DNA of 64,000 nt, taken from the NCBI GenBank assembly GCA_963663635.2, contig CAXXMY010000009.1:186001-250000 (forward strand). Reading direction: 5' to 3'. The translations under genes were made by a program, and so were the position numbers. Within the stretch, counting starts at the first letter, position 1, and each line of letters starts with the position of its first letter. The stretch comes from Poriferisodalis sp963663635 (lineage in GTDB: Bacteria > Actinomycetota > Acidimicrobiia > Acidimicrobiales > Poriferisodalaceae). The notes below the pieces were generated by a model, which worked only from the letters and a program-made list of their open reading frames with translations, ran no database searches and was not told the DNA's origin. This document shows positions 25,082 through 33,557 of this stretch, one piece after another.

Positions 25082-26083
25082 CTAGCGCGTTCGGGCCTCT
25101 GCGGTTGGGCTGACATTGCGCCGGCGCGGTCCTGGAGATCTCAGCTCCGCAACGATCCCATCGAGGAGATCGCGCTCGCGCACCACGCATTCGTCGATCT
25201 CCCAGTGGCGCATGATCGACACCAAAATGCAGCAACCGCCCACAATGACGGGCGCGCGGTAAGGGTGCAGGCCGGGATTGTGCACCCGATCGACGAGTGA
25301 CTCGGTCGCGAGCGTCCGGAAGACATCCTCGCCGGCGGCACGGGTCAGCACGAAGCCGTCGATCGCCACCGGGTCGTAGGGATCGAGACCGATCTCGACC
25401 GCGGCCACCGTCGTGATCGTGCCGGCAATTCCGACGAGCTGAGCCGCGGATGCCCCACGGCCGATCACGGGGTGTTCGCGCTCGATGTCGTCGAGATGCA
25501 ATCGGGTCACCGAGATGGCGGCGCTCAACTCCTCGGGTCTGGGCGGATCCGAGCTCAAGAAACGCTCAGTCCATCGCACCGAGCCCATATCCACCGACAC
25601 GGCGTCGACCGGGACGGCACCGGGTCCCGGAATGCCGTAGGAGAACTCCGTGGAACCGCCTCCGATGTCGAGCACCAGCGCAGCACCCTCGGAGCCGTCG
25701 AGGCCAGAGGTGGCGCCCGCGAATCCGTACTCGGCTTCCGCGGCACCGTCCAACAACTCGACTTGGACGCCAAGCCGCTCGCCAGCCCGATGCAGGAACT
25801 CTGCTCCGTTGGCAGCGTCGCGTGCAGCGCTGGTGGCAACTGCTCGCACGTCGGTCACGCCGCGCGCCGTCATGACGTCGCGAAATTCCTCCAGCACGTC
25901 GAGCACCCGACCGATGGCGTCATCACGCAAGCGGCCATCAGCATCGACGCCGCGACCGAGCCCCGTGATGCGCTGCAACCGCAGCCCAAGGCCCACGCCG
26001 TCGTCGACGAGCAGCCGCGTGGTGTTGGTGCCGCAGTCCACGACGGCGACCGGGGCCCGCTGGGAGCTGTGCGGTGCGCTCAC
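25082..26083 (-). CDS. ppx: Ppx/GppA exopolyphosphatase family protein
   Basis: A 333-aa member of the ASKHA phosphatase fold, shorter than E. coli Ppx but normal for actinobacterial Ppx. Motifs: VVDCGTNTTRLLV (phosphate 1), ATSAARDAANG, VLDIGGGSTEFSYG (phosphate 2) and GIAGTITTVAAVE. It removes terminal phosphates from polyphosphate or from pppGpp. Its start overlaps the DUF501 stop by four bases, a pairing conserved in Actinomycetota, so the two are co-translated. PPK2 in the same window supplies the polyphosphate link. Confidence 0.93.
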   Translation of the reverse strand: MSAPHSSQRAPVAVVDCGTNTTRLLVDDGVGLGLRLQRITGLGRGVDADGRLRDDAIGRVLDVLEEFRDVMTARGVTDVRAVATSAARDAANGAEFLHRAGERLGVQVELLDGAAEAEYGFAGATSGLDGSEGAALVLDIGGGSTEFSYGIPGPGAVPVDAVSVDMGSVRWTERFLSSDPPRPEELSAAISVTRLHLDDIEREHPVIGRGASAAQLVGIAGTITTVAAVEIGLDPYDPVAIDGFVLTRAAGEDVFRTLATESLVDRVHNPGLHPYRAPVIVGGCCILVSIMRHWEIDECVVRERDLLDGIVAELRSPGPRRRNVSPTAEARTR

Positions 26084-26565
26084 GATCTGGCACCTGGGTT
26101 CTCAAGCTGGCGCAGAACCCAGTCACCGACGGGGTCGGAGCCGCCCGTCAGCCGGTACGCGAGGTGCGCGTGCAGGCACTTCACGCCTCTCGCGGTGCCT
26201 CCGACGCCGCCGCTGGGACGTGGCCCGACATAGTCCGCCAGAATCAACGCGTCCCTGTCGGCGGCATAGCGTTCGTGGGCAGCCTTGAGCGTCTGTGCGT
26301 CAACTGCTGCTTCGGCCGCTCTGACCCCTCCATCGCCTTCCAGCTGCGACACACGGCGGCGAAGCTCGGCGTCGACGAGCCAATAGCGAGTGGGCATCGG
26401 CGTGCCGTCGTCGAGCAACGGCGCGTTTGCGATGACGACCGGGCGACCGTCGGGGTGAGCGACAGCCACGCCGAACGGGCACTGCGGTGGCCGGCCGAGC
26501 AGTTTCGTGACGCCGTCGAATTGCGCCGGGGTCGGAACTGCGGGATCAGCGAAGCACTCGAACAT
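26080..26565 (-). CDS. DUF501 domain-containing protein
   Basis: A 161-aa protein of the actinobacterial DUF501 family: RPPQCPFGVAVAHPDGRPVVIANAPLLDDGTPMPTRYWLVDAELRRRVSQLEG followed by GVKCLHAHLAYRLTGGSDPVGDWV. The function is unknown. In most Actinomycetota it sits between ftsB/divIC and ppx; here ppx follows with an ATGA overlap, but ftsB is 21.7 kb away at 48.2-48.6 kb with many accessory genes in between. Confidence 0.92.
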   Translation of the reverse strand: MFECFADPAVPTPAQFDGVTKLLGRPPQCPFGVAVAHPDGRPVVIANAPLLDDGTPMPTRYWLVDAELRRRVSQLEGDGGVRAAEAAVDAQTLKAAHERYAADRDALILADYVGPRPSGGVGGTARGVKCLHAHLAYRLTGGSDPVGDWVLRQLENPGARS

Positions 26566-26673
26566 TGCTCAACTCAGGGACGCGACTAGTACCGGCGACT
26601 GCTCGGCTTCTGAACCGCGCGCGTCTGCGGCCACCGGTGCGAGCATGCGCGGCCGTGTGCGCTGTGCGGTCGC

Positions 26674-27387
26674 TCAGCCTTGAGCCCGGCGCTTGCGCCT
26701 GCGTCGGCGGCTCAACAGGAAGAAAGCCACCACAGCGATCGGCGCGAGGAGGCGCTTCAGCATGGGTTTGCCAGCGGTTCCGAGCAGGTCGATGGGCTCG
26801 GGCTCGGCCATCTCGATCTTGCGAGGCCCCGTCTCGGTCGTTGCCGCTTCGTCGGCGTCGCCATCTGAGTCAGCCGCGGTCTCATCGGAGTCGTCGGTGC
26901 CCTCGTCAGCCGCGGGGGTCGCGTCTGCTGCATCGGAAGCGCCGACTTCGGAGAGTTTCTGTTCCAAGGAGTCGACGAACTGCCCGATGAGCTTCTGGGT
27001 CACGTCGGCCATCACGCCACGGCCGAACTGCGCAACCTTGCCGGTGACCTTGAGATCTGTGGTGATGGCGATCACCGTGCCGTCGCCGTCAGGCGTCATC
27101 TGCGCAGTCACCTCGGCGGCTGCGTTGCCAGCGCCGCGCGAGTCTCGACCGGTGGCCTCAAGCACGACACGGTGGTTCGCCTCGTCGAGCTCGACGAAGC
27201 GAGCTGAACCCTTGTACTGCGCCGTGATCGGGCCGACCTTGATCTTCACGCCGCCCTTGAACTCGTCGCCGTCGATCTCGGTCAGCTGCGCACCCGGCAT
27301 GCACGGAGCGATGAACTCGACGTCGGTCAGCGTGTTCCAGGCCTGCTGGACGGGAATGCCCACACGGAATTCACTCTTCAGCTCCAT
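26674..27387 (-). CDS. coxG: CoxG-like SRPBCC protein with C-terminal membrane anchor
   Basis: A 237-aa protein. Residues 1-150 are a CoxG/SRPBCC domain (MELKSEFRVGIPVQQAWNTL, CMPGAQLTEIDGDEFKGGVKIKVGPITAQYKG, FGRGVMADVTQKLIGQFV). An acidic linker of about 50 residues (ADEGTDDSDETAADSDGDADE) leads to a single C-terminal helix (LLAPIAVVAFFLLS) and a basic tail RRRRRKRR. CoxG helps anchor CO dehydrogenase to the membrane, which fits the tail. It overlaps the upstream mocA-like gene by 10 bp and belongs with the cox genes of this block. Confidence 0.9.
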   Translation of the reverse strand: MELKSEFRVGIPVQQAWNTLTDVEFIAPCMPGAQLTEIDGDEFKGGVKIKVGPITAQYKGSARFVELDEANHRVVLEATGRDSRGAGNAAAEVTAQMTPDGDGTVIAITTDLKVTGKVAQFGRGVMADVTQKLIGQFVDSLEQKLSEVGASDAADATPAADEGTDDSDETAADSDGDADEAATTETGPRKIEMAEPEPIDLLGTAGKPMLKRLLAPIAVVAFFLLSRRRRRKRRAQG

Positions 27388-27956
27388 CGGCTCAGATCCT
27401 CCACGGTGTCAATGTCGTCCGGGCGACCCTTGCAGGCTACCGGTAGCACCAATTCGGGAAGTTTGCGCATGAGGGTTCGTGCGCCTTCGTCGCCGCCACG
27501 CCCCAGCAGCGGCCAGACCTCCCGGGCCAGGCGCACAGGGTTGCCCCGAACACCGTCGTAGGCAGCTGCTGCGATCGACGCTGCGCTCGACGCGACTGAG
27601 GCCCAAGCTGACGCCGGAACAAAGGGCTGATCGCCGAGTCCGATCACGATCGCATCGTGCCCGCTGCGACGGGCCCAGTCCGTGGCGCAGAGCAGCGACG
27701 AGGCGATGCCGGAATCCCAGCGGTCGTTGTGGAGCAGCGTGACCGCATTGTCGATGGCGCCGACGACGTCGCGCACCACCGCGGAAAGGTCGACTGCGCC
27801 AGTGACGATGGCCACGGCGTCGAGTTCCGCTTCGAGCAGCGCTTCCAGGGATCGGGCCGCCACGGTGCGCCCGTCGAGCACCGACAGAAGTTTGTGCTCC
27901 GGTGCCGCGAAACGCGTCCCCGCCCCGGCAGCCAGCAGGACGCCCGCCGTGGTCAT
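27378..27956 (-). CDS. MobA/MocA-like molybdenum cofactor nucleotidyltransferase
   Basis: A 192-aa NTP-transferase: N-terminal TAGVLLAAGAGTRFAAPEHKLLSVLDGRTV (the LAAGxGTRF signature with the downstream Lys), DAIVIGLGDQPFV (the metal-binding D) and GVRGNPVRL with the conserved NP. Members transfer CMP or GMP to molybdopterin, as needed by CO dehydrogenase/xanthine oxidase enzymes, which use the cytosine dinucleotide form. It overlaps coxG and lies in the cox block, so a maturation role for the molybdenum hydroxylase is likely. Confidence 0.88.
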   Translation of the reverse strand: MTTAGVLLAAGAGTRFAAPEHKLLSVLDGRTVAARSLEALLEAELDAVAIVTGAVDLSAVVRDVVGAIDNAVTLLHNDRWDSGIASSLLCATDWARRSGHDAIVIGLGDQPFVPASAWASVASSAASIAAAAYDGVRGNPVRLAREVWPLLGRGGDEGARTLMRKLPELVLPVACKGRPDDIDTVEDLSRWS

Positions 27957-27995
27957 CTCTTGGATGTCGTTGTGCCGAATGCCCGATCGAATCGA

Positions 27996-29162
27996 CTAGT
28001 ACGAGCGAGGCAGGCCGAGCACCTTTGACGACACGTAGTTCATGACCATCTCCTGGCTGACCGGGGCGATCTTCATGAGCCTTGCCTCGCGCCAATAGCG
28101 CTCGACGTCGTATTCCTTGGCATAGCCGAACCCTCCGTGCGTCTGCATGGCCCGGTCCGTGCACTCGAACGCGGCTTCCGACGCCAGGTACTTCGCCAAG
28201 TTGGCCTGCGCGGCGCAGTCGAGGCCGTTGTCGTAACGCCACGACGCATCGCGCACCACCAGTTCGGCCGCGTGGAGCCGGGCGTAGCTGTCCGCGAGCG
28301 GGAAGGCGATTCCCTGGTTCTGTCCGATCGGACGTCCGAAGACGATTCGGCCCTTGGCGTAGTCGACGGCACGTCGCAGCGCGACCCGGCCGATGCCCAG
28401 CGCCTCAGCGGAGATCAGGATGCGCTCGGGGTTGAGGCCGTCGAGGATGTAGCGGAAGCCTTCGCCCTCCTCGCCGACGCGGCGACTGACGGGCACACGC
28501 AAGCCGTCGTAGCGAACCTCGCAGGAGACCACCGCGTTGCGGCCCACCTTGGGAATGGGCGTGATTTCCACCGCTGGATCCTGCAGGTCCACCAGCAGCA
28601 GCGTCATGCCCCCTGTCGGGCCGTCGCACTCTTCCTTCGGTGTGGTGCGCACCAGCAGCAGGCACACATCGCAGTAGGGGGCCTTGGTGGTCCACACCTT
28701 GGCGCCGTGGATCACGTACTCGTCGCCGTCGCGCACCGCCCGCGTCCGAATCGAGGTGGTGTCGGTGCCCGCATCGGACTCGGTCACGCCGAACGCCGCA
28801 TGGATGGAGCCGTTGGCCACTCCGGGCAGGAATTCTTTCACGAGCTCGTCCGAGCCGTATTTGCGAACCGGTTCCATGCCGAAAATGGACAGGTGCAGCG
28901 CAGAGCAGCCGTTCATGGCCGCGCCGCTGGCAGCCACCTCCTCGAGCACGATGGAGGCCTCGGTGATGCCTTGCCCACCGCCGCCGAACTCGGTGGGAAT
29001 TGCAATGCCGACCCAGCCGCCTTCGGCCATGGCGTTGTAAAAGTCCCAGGGGAACTCGTGGTTCTCGTCTCGGTCGCGCCAATACTCGTCGGGGAAGTCC
29101 GCGCAGACCCGCCGGACGCCTTCGCGGATCGCCTCGTGGTCCTCGTTCGTTGTGAAGTCCAT
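27996..29162 (-). CDS. Acyl-CoA dehydrogenase
   Basis: A 388-aa acyl-CoA dehydrogenase. VGIAIPTEFGGGGQGITEASIVLEE, AFGVTESDAGTDTTSIRTRAV (the FAD/substrate signature), DEYVIHGAKVWTT, the R-GREPIGQNQ-like segment IVFGRPIGQNQGIAFPLAD and the C-terminal MQTHGGFGYAKEYDVERYWREARLMKI are present. It oxidises an acyl-CoA to the enoyl-CoA, passing electrons to ETF. The start MDFTTNEDHEAIREG is chosen over an upstream Met that lies in non-conserved sequence. It stands in the cox accessory block but is not a known CO dehydrogenase partner. Confidence 0.93.
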   Translation of the reverse strand: MDFTTNEDHEAIREGVRRVCADFPDEYWRDRDENHEFPWDFYNAMAEGGWVGIAIPTEFGGGGQGITEASIVLEEVAASGAAMNGCSALHLSIFGMEPVRKYGSDELVKEFLPGVANGSIHAAFGVTESDAGTDTTSIRTRAVRDGDEYVIHGAKVWTTKAPYCDVCLLLVRTTPKEECDGPTGGMTLLLVDLQDPAVEITPIPKVGRNAVVSCEVRYDGLRVPVSRRVGEEGEGFRYILDGLNPERILISAEALGIGRVALRRAVDYAKGRIVFGRPIGQNQGIAFPLADSYARLHAAELVVRDASWRYDNGLDCAAQANLAKYLASEAAFECTDRAMQTHGGFGYAKEYDVERYWREARLMKIAPVSQEMVMNYVSSKVLGLPRSY

Positions 29163-29522
29163 CGCGCTGACGCTACTGGTCCGCCGCGACACGGTCCCAT
29201 GAAGATCGCCGCCTCTGCACATTCAGCGCGCCCGACCAAACGATCACCTGTTGGGGAATCGACGGCAGCAGCCAGGCGGATGCTCCCGCGGGTCGGTTTG
29301 GGCCGGTGTGAACTGACGGGTGGTCGAAGGTCTTCGTAGAGGCCACGCGCCGTAGATTCCGCACTTCGAGGACTGACGTGACGCAGATCGGCGCTGTTGA
29401 AGCGGCATTTGTCGACTTGATGTTGGCCGTCCCCGTGGGGGACCGTGCAGCCCGTTTGGGTCGCGAAGCCGTCGCCACCGTATGTGCGAATAGGCAGGAT
29501 GAACGGCCGTTACGATGCGTGC
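29163..29522. other. 360-bp intergenic region
   Basis: No convincing gene is seen between the acyl-CoA dehydrogenase start and mntA. It holds a small hairpin (GTCCCC-GTG-GGGGAC, 29429-29443) and an unsupported 53-codon GTG frame at 29378-29539 that runs into mntA. Promoters of the two divergent genes presumably lie here, but I cannot place them. Confidence 0.5.
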
Positions 29523-29813
29523 ATGTCCCGCCGCGATGAGATCCTTGGGTGCCACCGGGACGCCATCAGACGCGCTGCGGCGAGACGCAAGGCGACGTCA
29601 ATCGCTTTGGCGGGATCAGTGGCTCGTGGCACCGACGACGGCGAGAGCGACATCGATTTCGTGTGCGAATGGGAACACGACGCCGATCTCGTTGACATCG
29701 CAGGCCTATGGAATGACCTCACGGAGTTGCTCGGCTGCCCCGTCGATGTGTGTTCAGCCGAGACCTTGGAGCATCCGTACAGCTCGATGCTGGAGGATTC
29801 GATCCGCATATGA
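29523..29813 (+). CDS. mntA: MntA-type nucleotidyltransferase antitoxin
   Basis: A 96-aa minimal nucleotidyltransferase: ATSIALAGSVARGTDDGESDIDFVCEW has the GSxxRG and DxD catalytic pattern. In HepT/MntA modules this enzyme inactivates the HEPN toxin by adding AMP to a Tyr near its active site. The start MSRRDEI at 29523 is chosen since the upstream in-frame Met adds a non-conserved leader. Its stop overlaps the hepT start as ATGA. Confidence 0.88.
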   Translation: MSRRDEILGCHRDAIRRAAARRKATSIALAGSVARGTDDGESDIDFVCEWEHDADLVDIAGLWNDLTELLGCPVDVCSAETLEHPYSSMLEDSIRI

Positions 29814-30148
29814 GCCGCAGCGACGAGGAGCGCCTGCGCGACATCTCGCGGGCTTCCGAACGCGCACGGGAGATCGTGCGTGGTGGCGAGCAGGCCTACC
29901 GGGACGAATGGATGCGCGGGTTGGCCGCAGAACGCCTGCTCCACATCATCGGAGAAGCTGCTAGCAAACTCTCAGATGACACCAGATCGCGCTATCCGGA
30001 GATCCCGTGGGACGAGATGCGTTCATTTCGGAACTTCATCACTCACGAGTATCACAAGATCGACAGTAAGAGAATCTGGTTGACGCTGGAGAATCACATC
30101 CCAGTGCTCGCGAAGGCACTGGCAGAGGGACCCTTTTCGGGTCCATAG
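29810..30148 (+). CDS. hepT: HepT-like HEPN ribonuclease toxin (DUF86)
   Basis: A 112-aa HEPN protein with the RNase motif Rx4H in SFRNFITHEYHKID, the Tyr two residues after the His being the usual AMPylation target. RLLHIIGEAASKLSDDTR is the typical preceding helix. It would cleave RNA when not neutralised by MntA. The module is divergently placed inside the cox accessory block, separating coxG-mocA-acyl-CoA dehydrogenase from the xdhC/coxDE genes, which suggests it was inserted there. Confidence 0.9.
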   Translation: MSRSDEERLRDISRASERAREIVRGGEQAYRDEWMRGLAAERLLHIIGEAASKLSDDTRSRYPEIPWDEMRSFRNFITHEYHKIDSKRIWLTLENHIPVLAKALAEGPFSGP

Positions 30149-30222
30149 ATTGGGTGCGCACTCTGGGCCCAACGCTGCACGGGCTGTCCGAATTGTCCGC
30201 GCTGTGGCTCGGACCCGAAGCG

Positions 30223-31005
30223 CTAGTGGATGCGGCCCTCGCCGTGGCTGAGCCTGGGGGCCTCGCGGCCGGTTCGGGCTGCGATGATCTCGGCCACGAT
30301 TGACACCGCTGTCTCCTCGGGGGTGCGTCCGCCGATATCTAGACCAATCGGGGCGGCGACGCGTTCAAGCTCGGCATCGGTGACACCGGCTTCGCGTAGG
30401 CGCTCGGAACGTTTCTCGTGCGTTGTGCGCGAACCCATGGTGCCGAGGTAACCGACGCGTGTCGGCAGGGCGCCCACGATGGCGGGAACGTCGAACTTGT
30501 GGTCGTGAGTGAGCACGCACACGGCGTCTCTGGGCCCCAGGTCGTCGCCGATTCGGTCGAGCAGACGGTTCGGCCAGTCGACGACCACCTCGTCGGCCAT
30601 CGGGAATCGGCGCCGGGTGGCGAACACTTCGCGGGCATCGCACACCGTGACGCGGTAGCCGAGCAGCTTGGCCTGGGCGGCAAGTGCCCGGGTGAAGTCC
30701 ACCGCTCCGAAGATGACCATGTGGGGGCGACGGGCGTGGCACTCCACGAACACGCTGAGGTCCATCTGGCGGGCCTCGCCGTGCTGGCCGTAGTGGCGCA
30801 CCTCGCTGATGCCGGCGTCGAGCATCCCGAGCGCGTCGCGTTCAACGACCCGATCGAGGTCGGCGTCGCCGAGGCTGCCCAGCGTGGGCTCATCGGGTCG
30901 CACCAGCAGCTTTGCTCCGGCATCGGGTCCTTCGACGACCGTCGCTAGAGCGACCGGCTCCTCGGCTCGGATGGCGTCGCGGAACACCTCGTAGAGGCTG
31001 GTCAC
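30223..31005 (-). CDS. XdhC family protein, C-terminal Rossmann half (CoxF/CoxI-like)
   Basis: A 260-aa protein carrying the XdhC_C domain: PHMVIFGAVDFTRALAAQAKLLGYRVTVCDAR, PNRLLDRIG, CVLTHDHKFDVPAIVGAL, GYLGTMGSRTTHEKR and APIGLDIGGRTPEETAVSI. XdhC proteins carry the molybdenum cofactor and help its sulfuration before insertion into xanthine oxidase-type enzymes. It begins with GTG at 31003-31005, overlapping the stop of the preceding XdhC N-terminal gene as GTGA. The two halves of one protein are thus made from coupled genes. Confidence 0.88.
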   Translation of the reverse strand: MTSLYEVFRDAIRAEEPVALATVVEGPDAGAKLLVRPDEPTLGSLGDADLDRVVERDALGMLDAGISEVRHYGQHGEARQMDLSVFVECHARRPHMVIFGAVDFTRALAAQAKLLGYRVTVCDAREVFATRRRFPMADEVVVDWPNRLLDRIGDDLGPRDAVCVLTHDHKFDVPAIVGALPTRVGYLGTMGSRTTHEKRSERLREAGVTDAELERVAAPIGLDIGGRTPEETAVSIVAEIIAARTGREAPRLSHGEGRIH

Positions 31006-31319
31006 CAGTTGAGTTCCTCCACGAACAGGTGGATCGTGCCGCCACAGGTCAGCCCGACAGAAAATGCCTCGTCGTCGCTGTAGCCGAACGTCGTGATGCC
31101 AGCGCCGCGGCTGCCCCCGAGCAGTGCCAGGGCTTCGCCCACCACAGCGCCCTCGACACAGCCGCCCGACACCGAGCCCGCGACTTCGCCGTCCTCGTTG
31201 ACTGCCATCGCCGCCCCTGGATCGCGTGGACCAGAGCCTTCGATGTCCACCACCTTGGCCACTGCCACCCGCTGGCCCGCGGTACGCCACCGGTCGATGT
31301 CGTCCAAGATCTCGTCCAT
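31002..31319 (-). CDS. XdhC family protein, N-terminal half
   Basis: A 105-aa protein equal to the XdhC_CoxI N-terminal domain: AKVVDIEGSGPRDPGAAMAVNEDGEVAGSVSGGCVEGAVVGEA and VGLTCGGTIHLFVE, with the conserved SGGCVE and CGG motifs, the latter Cys being linked to sulfur transfer. It is coupled by GTGA to the C-terminal half. The split, in different frames, seems stable rather than a mutation, as both parts have clean starts and ends. It lies 63 bp downstream of coxE. Confidence 0.88.
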   Translation of the reverse strand: MDEILDDIDRWRTAGQRVAVAKVVDIEGSGPRDPGAAMAVNEDGEVAGSVSGGCVEGAVVGEALALLGGSRGAGITTFGYSDDEAFSVGLTCGGTIHLFVEELNW

Positions 31320-31382
31320 GTGATCAGTCTCGCTGCATGGTGATGCTTCGCGTCACTCGCGCTCGAGTTACCAGGATCGCTT

Positions 31383-32582
31383 TCATGCTGCGATGGTCGC
31401 GGCCAGCTGTTCGAGCGAGTCGAACGAGTGACCTTCGATGAAGTCGTCGACGTGCGGCAACGCCGCGGCCATGCCCCGCGCCAGCGGCGCGTAGCCGGGC
31501 GTGTGCTTCAGCGGATTCACCCACACCAGCCGGTGCGTGACCCGATGCAGGCGGGCCATCTGCTCTTCGAGTTCGTCAGGAGTGCCGCGGTCCCAGCCGT
31601 CCGAGACGACCACCACGATCGCGCCGCGGGCATGGCCCCGCACCCCCCACTTGTCGTTGAACTCGTGAAGGGTCTCGCCCAGCCGGGTGCCGCCCGACCA
31701 GTCCTGCACCGACGCCGCCGCATCTCGCAGGCCTGCGTCAGGATCACGTGACGACAGCTCTCGGGTCACCCTCGTCAGGCGGGTGCCGATGGTGAATGCC
31801 TCGACCCGGGTCCGGCCCACCACCGCCGCATGAGCAAAGCGCACCAAGGCTCTGGCGTACGGCTCCATCGAGCCCGATACGTCCAGCAGCAGCACGACCC
31901 GCCGCGGCTTGCGGTCCCCAGTGAGAAACTCACGGTGGATCGCCTCGCCTCCGGTGCGCAAGGCACGGCGAATGGTGCGACGCAGGTCGGGTCGACGGGA
32001 GATCCTCTTGGCCCTCACCGCTCGACGCGAGCGGCGCGTCACGGCATGGAATCGAAGCTCGCCCATCAACGAATGGAGCTCCGTCAACTCGGCGTCGCTG
32101 CAGTCGGCGAAGTCCTTGTGGCGCAGCGTCTCGGTGTCGCTGTAGCGAACTCGCAGCGTTGGTCCTGTGTCGGGTTCGCCGTCGTCGTCCGCTGGCGGGG
32201 CGGCGCCCTCGTCGTCGGTATCGGTGGCAAGCGTTACCGAGATGGGGGGCAGCTCGACGAAGATGCCGCTCGGCGCGCGGCCCTCCCAGAACACGGCGAA
32301 CGCCCGGTCGTACAGGACAATGTCGGCGGGGCTGCCTACCAACGTCGCTCGTCCTGCCCAGTAGACGCCGTCGCGCCGCTCTGCACCGAGCAGCCGAAGT
32401 GCCTCGGTGAAGGCCATCACCCGACGGATCGTGATGACGAGACCGGCGCCTCGCAAGATCGCGCTGAACGCGGACGCCAGCCGTTCGGGCTCGTTCACCA
32501 GCCCGTTGGGCGGCTCGTCGAAACCGTTCGTCGCCCGCGGAGGCGACGGCTCCGCGGTTCCGGTGCCACCAGCGGCTGCCAT
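31383..32582 (-). CDS. coxE: VWA domain-containing CoxE-like protein
   Basis: A 399-aa protein. The N-terminal half matches CoxE (LASAFSAILRGAGLVITIRRVMAFTEAL), and the C-terminal half is a von Willebrand factor A domain with the metal-ion site DVSGSMEPY, the TIGTRLTRVTREL segment and VVVVSDGWDRG. CoxD/CoxE (MoxR ATPase plus VWA) pairs act as chaperones in assembling the molybdenum-copper centre of CO dehydrogenase. It follows coxD by 44 bp on the same strand. Confidence 0.92.
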   Translation of the reverse strand: MAAAGGTGTAEPSPPRATNGFDEPPNGLVNEPERLASAFSAILRGAGLVITIRRVMAFTEALRLLGAERRDGVYWAGRATLVGSPADIVLYDRAFAVFWEGRAPSGIFVELPPISVTLATDTDDEGAAPPADDDGEPDTGPTLRVRYSDTETLRHKDFADCSDAELTELHSLMGELRFHAVTRRSRRAVRAKRISRRPDLRRTIRRALRTGGEAIHREFLTGDRKPRRVVLLLDVSGSMEPYARALVRFAHAAVVGRTRVEAFTIGTRLTRVTRELSSRDPDAGLRDAAASVQDWSGGTRLGETLHEFNDKWGVRGHARGAIVVVVSDGWDRGTPDELEEQMARLHRVTHRLVWVNPLKHTPGYAPLARGMAAALPHVDDFIEGHSFDSLEQLAATIAA

Positions 32583-32626
32583 GTTCAGCCCGTACTGCTT
32601 CTCGTCCGCGCCAGGCCTCGGCCGGC

Positions 32627-33541
32627 TCAGGCCTCAGCGACGGCGGCCATGATCATCTCCATGCCCACTGAGGTGACCCGTTGCTGGTCCTCGCGGTACT
32701 TGAGCACCGTCCCGAGCGTCGCTTCGAGCATCGGCGGGTCCAGCTCGGATGCGCCCAAACGGCCCAGCGCGGTGGCCCAGTCGATCGTTTCAGCGACGCC
32801 GGGCGGCTTGTAGAGCCGCATCTCCCGCATGGCAGACACGGCCGACGCGACCTGCCGGGCGAGCGTGCCGTCGACGTCGGGCAGCTTGAGCTTGACGATC
32901 TCGACCTCCCGCTCCACAGACGGGTGCGCCACCCAGTGGTACAGGCACCGTCGCTTGAGCGCGTCGTGAACGTCGCGGGTGCGATTCGAAGTGACCACCA
33001 CGAGCGGCGGGCTCGCAGCGGTAATGGTGCCCAGCTCGGGCACGGTGACGGTGAAGTCAGACAGCACTTCCAGCAGGAACGCCTCGAACTCGTCGTCGGC
33101 TCGGTCGACTTCGTCGATCAGCAGCACTGCGGGCGTCGTGTCGTTGTGGTCGATTGCACGCAGCAGCGGCCGGCGGATCAGGAATCGTTCGGAGTACAGC
33201 TCGTCCTCGATCGCCTCGGCATCAGCCGACGCTCGACCGGCTGCTTCGGCGGTGCGCAGGTGCAGCAGCTGGCGGGTGTAGTCCCACTCGTACAGCGCCT
33301 GGGCGGCGTCGATGCCCTCGTAGCACTGCAGCCGGATGAACTCCCCGCCCGTCCAGGCGGCCAGCACTTTGGCCAGCTCGGTCTTGCCGACGCCGGCGTC
33401 GCCTTCGAGGAACAGCGGCCGTCCCATCGAGACCGACAGGTACACCACCGTCGACAGGCCGTCGTCAGGCAGGTACCCATGTTCGGACAATGCCGCCGAG
33501 ACCTCGGCAGGATTACCGGGCACCTGGAACACGATGGCCAA
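32627..33541 (-). CDS. coxD: MoxR-family AAA+ ATPase, CoxD-like
   Basis: About 304 aa. Walker A EGDAGVGKTELAKVLA, Walker B PAVLLIDEVDRADDEF, sensor VVTSNRTRDVHDALKRRCLYHWV typical of MoxR proteins. In carboxydotrophs CoxD is required to activate CO dehydrogenase. The start is uncertain: TTG 33541, GTG 33532 and GTG 33523 are candidates; I favour 33541 because CCAGG lies about 8 nt before it. The open frame runs much further upstream, but that part is antisense to the TPR gene. The TPR gene ends 16 bp before. Confidence 0.88.
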   Translation of the reverse strand: MAIVFQVPGNPAEVSAALSEHGYLPDDGLSTVVYLSVSMGRPLFLEGDAGVGKTELAKVLAAWTGGEFIRLQCYEGIDAAQALYEWDYTRQLLHLRTAEAAGRASADAEAIEDELYSERFLIRRPLLRAIDHNDTTPAVLLIDEVDRADDEFEAFLLEVLSDFTVTVPELGTITAASPPLVVVTSNRTRDVHDALKRRCLYHWVAHPSVEREVEIVKLKLPDVDGTLARQVASAVSAMREMRLYKPPGVAETIDWATALGRLGASELDPPMLEATLGTVLKYREDQQRVTSVGMEMIMAAVAEA

Positions 33542-33557
33542 GGCTACGGCCTGGCGT

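Noticed and set aside
29378..29539. A 53-codon GTG frame before mntA
   Set aside because: No motif, no clear ribosome site, and it overlaps mntA; kept only as a note.
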